64,000 bases of DNA from Pseudanabaena mucicola str. Chao 1806 (lineage in GTDB: Bacteria; Cyanobacteriota; Cyanobacteriia; Pseudanabaenales; Pseudanabaenaceae): contig NZ_CP097329.1 in assembly GCF_030323025.1 (NCBI RefSeq), positions 1,953,001 through 2,017,000 on the forward strand. The letters are read 5' to 3'. Positions 62,282 to 64,000 of this stretch are shown one piece after another. A program made the position numbers and the translations under genes. The notes beneath the pieces were generated by a model. That model did not search any database, was not told the DNA's origin, and saw nothing but the letters and a program-made list of their open reading frames with translations. The stretch's first letter is position 1. Each line of letters begins with the position of its first letter.

Positions 62282-63299
62282 CGCTCATCTGGGGAAGCAG
62301 GTGAAATGGCAAAATAATAGGAAGTCGTATTGATTAATCATCTGAGATGTCATGATCAAGTTTCCCCTAACTGAATTGCTAGATGAGCAAGCCTGCTATG
62401 AATGGCTAATGAAGATCCTCCATCCGCAGGGACTGAATTGTCCAAGTGGACACGCATTACCAGCAGGACAAGCGCCGCATGATCGTAAACGCTCACCTAT
62501 TGTCAAATATAAGTGTCGGGAATGTGGCAGAGTGTTTCACATTTTTACAGGGACGGACTTGTCAGGAAGCCACTACAACTGTAGTCAGATCGTGTTGATA
62601 TTGCGTGGATTTTTACAAGGGCAAACGACCCAACACATAGCAGAAGAATTAGGACTTGACTATGGAACGTTATTGAGTTGTCGGCATCGTATCCAGCGCC
62701 GAGGATTTGCTCATTTGATTACTACGGCTCTACCCGATGATGAAGCAGAGATGGACGAGATGTTTCAGAATGCAGGGGAAAAGGGCGCAAAAAAAGACTC
62801 GATTACCGACCCACCACGACAGCGAGGGAATCAACGCAAAGGCAAGGGGACAATGGCGAATGATCGTCCACCCATTGTTGGTACTGTTGGGCGGAGCAGT
62901 GCTCAGATCCGCCTGAAGGTCTGTGATAATACCCAACAAATCACGATTCAACCGCAGGTAGAGTCAACGACTTTACCGACCACCACAGTCTTTACCGATG
63001 AATCTGATGCTTACAATCGCATACCTGCTTCTGGTCGTGAGCGTCAGACCGTTTGTCACTCTCAAGGTGAGTATGCTCGTGATGATGATGGCGATGGCTT
63101 TTACGAGGTACATTGCAATACTATGGAAGGGATTTGGGTCGGCTTACGCAATTTCCTGCGTCCCTTTCGAGGTATTCACAAAAAGTATTTGTATCTCTAT
63201 GTAGCCATGTTCGAGTGGTCACACAATCTACGTTGGATTGATTTTGATTTCCTGCGTCGTCTTCTTTTCCCCGCTTCCACCTATTTCCCTACATGAGCG
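62282..63299 (+). mobile_element. Complete IS1595-family insertion sequence (1018 bp)
   Basis: Imperfect terminal inverted repeats of ~23 bp: left CGCTCATCTGGGGAAGCAGGTGA, right (complement) CGCTCATGTAGGGAAATAGGTGG. The 8-bp duplication GAAACTTT lies on both sides (62274-62281 and 63300-63307), the usual length for IS1595. It contains one transposase gene whose stop lies 3 bp before the right end. The exact duplication shows a recent, intact insertion. Confidence 0.92.
62352..63296 (+). CDS. IS1595-family (ISXO2-like) transposase
   Basis: 314 residues. The N-terminus has a zinc-ribbon-like part (CPSGHALPAGQ..YKCRECGRVFHIFTGTDLSGS). A helix-turn-helix region follows (TTQHIAEELGLDYGTLLSCRHRI). 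The DDE core has AEMDEMFQN (Asp), TVFTDESDAYNRI (Asp) and CNTMEGIWVGLRNFLRPFRGIHKKYL, where the third position carries Asn/Glu as in ISXO2-like enzymes. Length and frame are intact, so the copy may be active. Confidence 0.92.
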   Translation: MIKFPLTELLDEQACYEWLMKILHPQGLNCPSGHALPAGQAPHDRKRSPIVKYKCRECGRVFHIFTGTDLSGSHYNCSQIVLILRGFLQGQTTQHIAEELGLDYGTLLSCRHRIQRRGFAHLITTALPDDEAEMDEMFQNAGEKGAKKDSITDPPRQRGNQRKGKGTMANDRPPIVGTVGRSSAQIRLKVCDNTQQITIQPQVESTTLPTTTVFTDESDAYNRIPASGRERQTVCHSQGEYARDDDGDGFYEVHCNTMEGIWVGLRNFLRPFRGIHKKYLYLYVAMFEWSHNLRWIDFDFLRRLLFPASTYFPT

Positions 63300-63611
63300 G
63301 AAACTTTATTACGTTACCCTGAATACAGCAGACGAAGCCCGACAGATTGGGCGATCGCTACTAGAGCAGCAGTTAGCCGTATGTGTAAATTGGTTTCCGA
63401 TTACCTGTGCCTACCGTTGGGAGGGGGAAATTACGGAAGAACCTGAGGTTGTATTGATGATCAAAACCCAATCAGGATTACAAACAGAAATTGAACAAGC
63501 AATTCGCGATCAAATTAGCTACACTAATTTTATTGCCGAGATTTCACCGACCTATGTAAATGAGGGCTTTTTAGGTTGGTTAAGTCGAGAAGTCCCTCAT
63601 CAAGAGGCTCA

Positions 63612-64000
63612 ATGACTCGTATAGTATTCTGCGATTTCGATGGCACAATTACGGCAGTAGAAACCTTTGTCGCAATCCTGAAGGAATTTGCTCCAGAGAT
63701 TTCGCAGCAGCTACTACCACAAATTTATGATCAGACTTTGACACTACGAGAAGGAGTGCGTCAAATTCTCGAATCCATTCCTTCGAGTCTCTATCCTGAA
63801 ATTCTCGAATTTACGCGATCGCAACCGACACGAGCGGGCTTTGTCGAGCTGCTCGATTTTCTAGATGCCGAAAAAGTGCCTTTAATTGTGGTTTCAGGCG
63901 GATTGCAAGGAATGGTGGAAGTAGTCCTAGGAGATCTCAAGCATCGTGTTCATGCTATCCATGCGATCGCCATTGATCCTAGTCAGGAATATTTACAAAT
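63612..64000 (+). CDS. HAD-family phosphatase (MtnX-like), truncated by window end
   Basis: The ATG at 63612 overlaps the cutA stop (ATGA). The 129 residues present start TRIVFCDFDGTITAVETFVAIL with the DxDGT nucleophile and include the motif II serine in VPLIVVSGGLQGM. It resembles 2-hydroxy-3-keto-5-methylthiopentenyl-1-phosphate phosphatase of methionine salvage. The motif III/IV part lies beyond the window. It probably forms an operon with cutA, so the IS insertion upstream may affect its expression. Confidence 0.85.
   Translation, partial: MTRIVFCDFDGTITAVETFVAILKEFAPEISQQLLPQIYDQTLTLREGVRQILESIPSSLYPEILEFTRSQPTRAGFVELLDFLDAEKVPLIVVSGGLQGMVEVVLGDLKHRVHAIHAIAIDPSQEYLQ

Larger units (their letters stand above)
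62272..63615 (+). pseudogene. cutA: cutA (divalent-cation tolerance protein) interrupted by IS1595
   Basis: Joining 62272-62281 (ATGAAACTTT) to 63308 restores M-K-L-Y-Y-V-T-L-N-T-A-D-E-A and then QQLAVCVNWFPITCAYRWEGEITEEPEVVLMIKTQ, FIAEISPTYVNEGFLGWL: a complete CutA1 of about 105 residues. The IS1595 element entered codon 4. CutA trimers bind divalent metals; their role in cyanobacteria is unclear. The remaining frame stays open into the IS from an ATG at 63238, so a CutA with ~21 foreign residues (from MILISCVVFFS) could still be made. Its TGA overlaps the ATG of the next gene (ATGA). Confidence 0.9.

Overview
This window is chromosomal DNA of a cyanobacterium, most likely a filamentous freshwater type related to Pseudanabaena; the genus is an inference. 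The signs are the many GCGATCGC (HIP1) octamers, the cyanobacterial nitrogen regulator NtcA, the clock-output kinase SasA with its KaiB-like domain, an ftsQ-ftsZ pair with the cyanobacterial FtsZ tail, ComFB and DUF3143 proteins, and a phycobilisome-fold protein. Base composition is about 40-45 % GC with short intergenic gaps, but many of these gaps hold small palindromic or MITE-like repeats.

Layout. 1-3.3 kb: end of a membrane hybrid histidine kinase, a LON-domain protein and a DUF167 gene with a broken start. 3.3-9.6 kb: rnj, dapA, asd (lysine/threonine entry and RNA decay), a DUF3143 protein, a membrane-anchored J protein and cdsA. 9.7-16.4 kb: a VIT/VWA exported protein, an aldo/keto reductase, a phosphodiester-glycosidase-like protein and a fused nucleotidyltransferase. 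16.4-21.5 kb: a rearranged accessory island that splits recJ. It contains a dead CHAT gene, a DUF4145-RecJ chimera, a DUF433/DUF5615 toxin-antitoxin pair whose toxin has a stop codon, and a Uma2 nuclease. 21.5-32.3 kb: core genes sasA, a Z-ISO/NnrU protein, SemiSWEET, coaE, secG, ntcA, prs, ftsZ, ftsQ and htpG. 32.4-34.3 kb: a two-gene ATPase/TOPRIM cassette that looks like an anti-phage module. 34.4-39.6 kb: truB, a PP1-like phosphatase, an N-carbamoylputrescine amidase, yidD and a tandem ComFB protein.

40.2-41.9 kb: an IS66-derived element carrying a foreign membrane gene, bounded by 16-bp inverted ends and 153-bp direct repeats. 41.9-57.9 kb: an OmpR-type regulator, a carotenoid-desaturase-like flavoprotein, a PHP phosphoesterase, a lipoprotein with SLH domains, a CPA2 antiporter, tRNA-Arg(ACG), an LCP ligase, a sugar-phosphate nucleotidyltransferase, an orphan ABC ATPase, a divergent phycobiliprotein-like gene, a DUF350 protein, queA and a stand-alone DALR protein. 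58.2-60.6 kb: an insertion-sequence graveyard with a transferred esterase. 60.7-64 kb: ackA, then cutA cut at its second codon by a complete 1018-bp IS1595-family element with a perfect 8-bp target duplication, followed by a partial HAD phosphatase.

The strongest observations are the split recJ, the exactly delimited IS1595 insertion in cutA, the ATPase/TOPRIM pair, the IS66 passenger element with long direct repeats, and the phycobiliprotein-like gene that keeps its bilin cysteine and aspartate. No rRNA operon, CRISPR array or prophage was seen.
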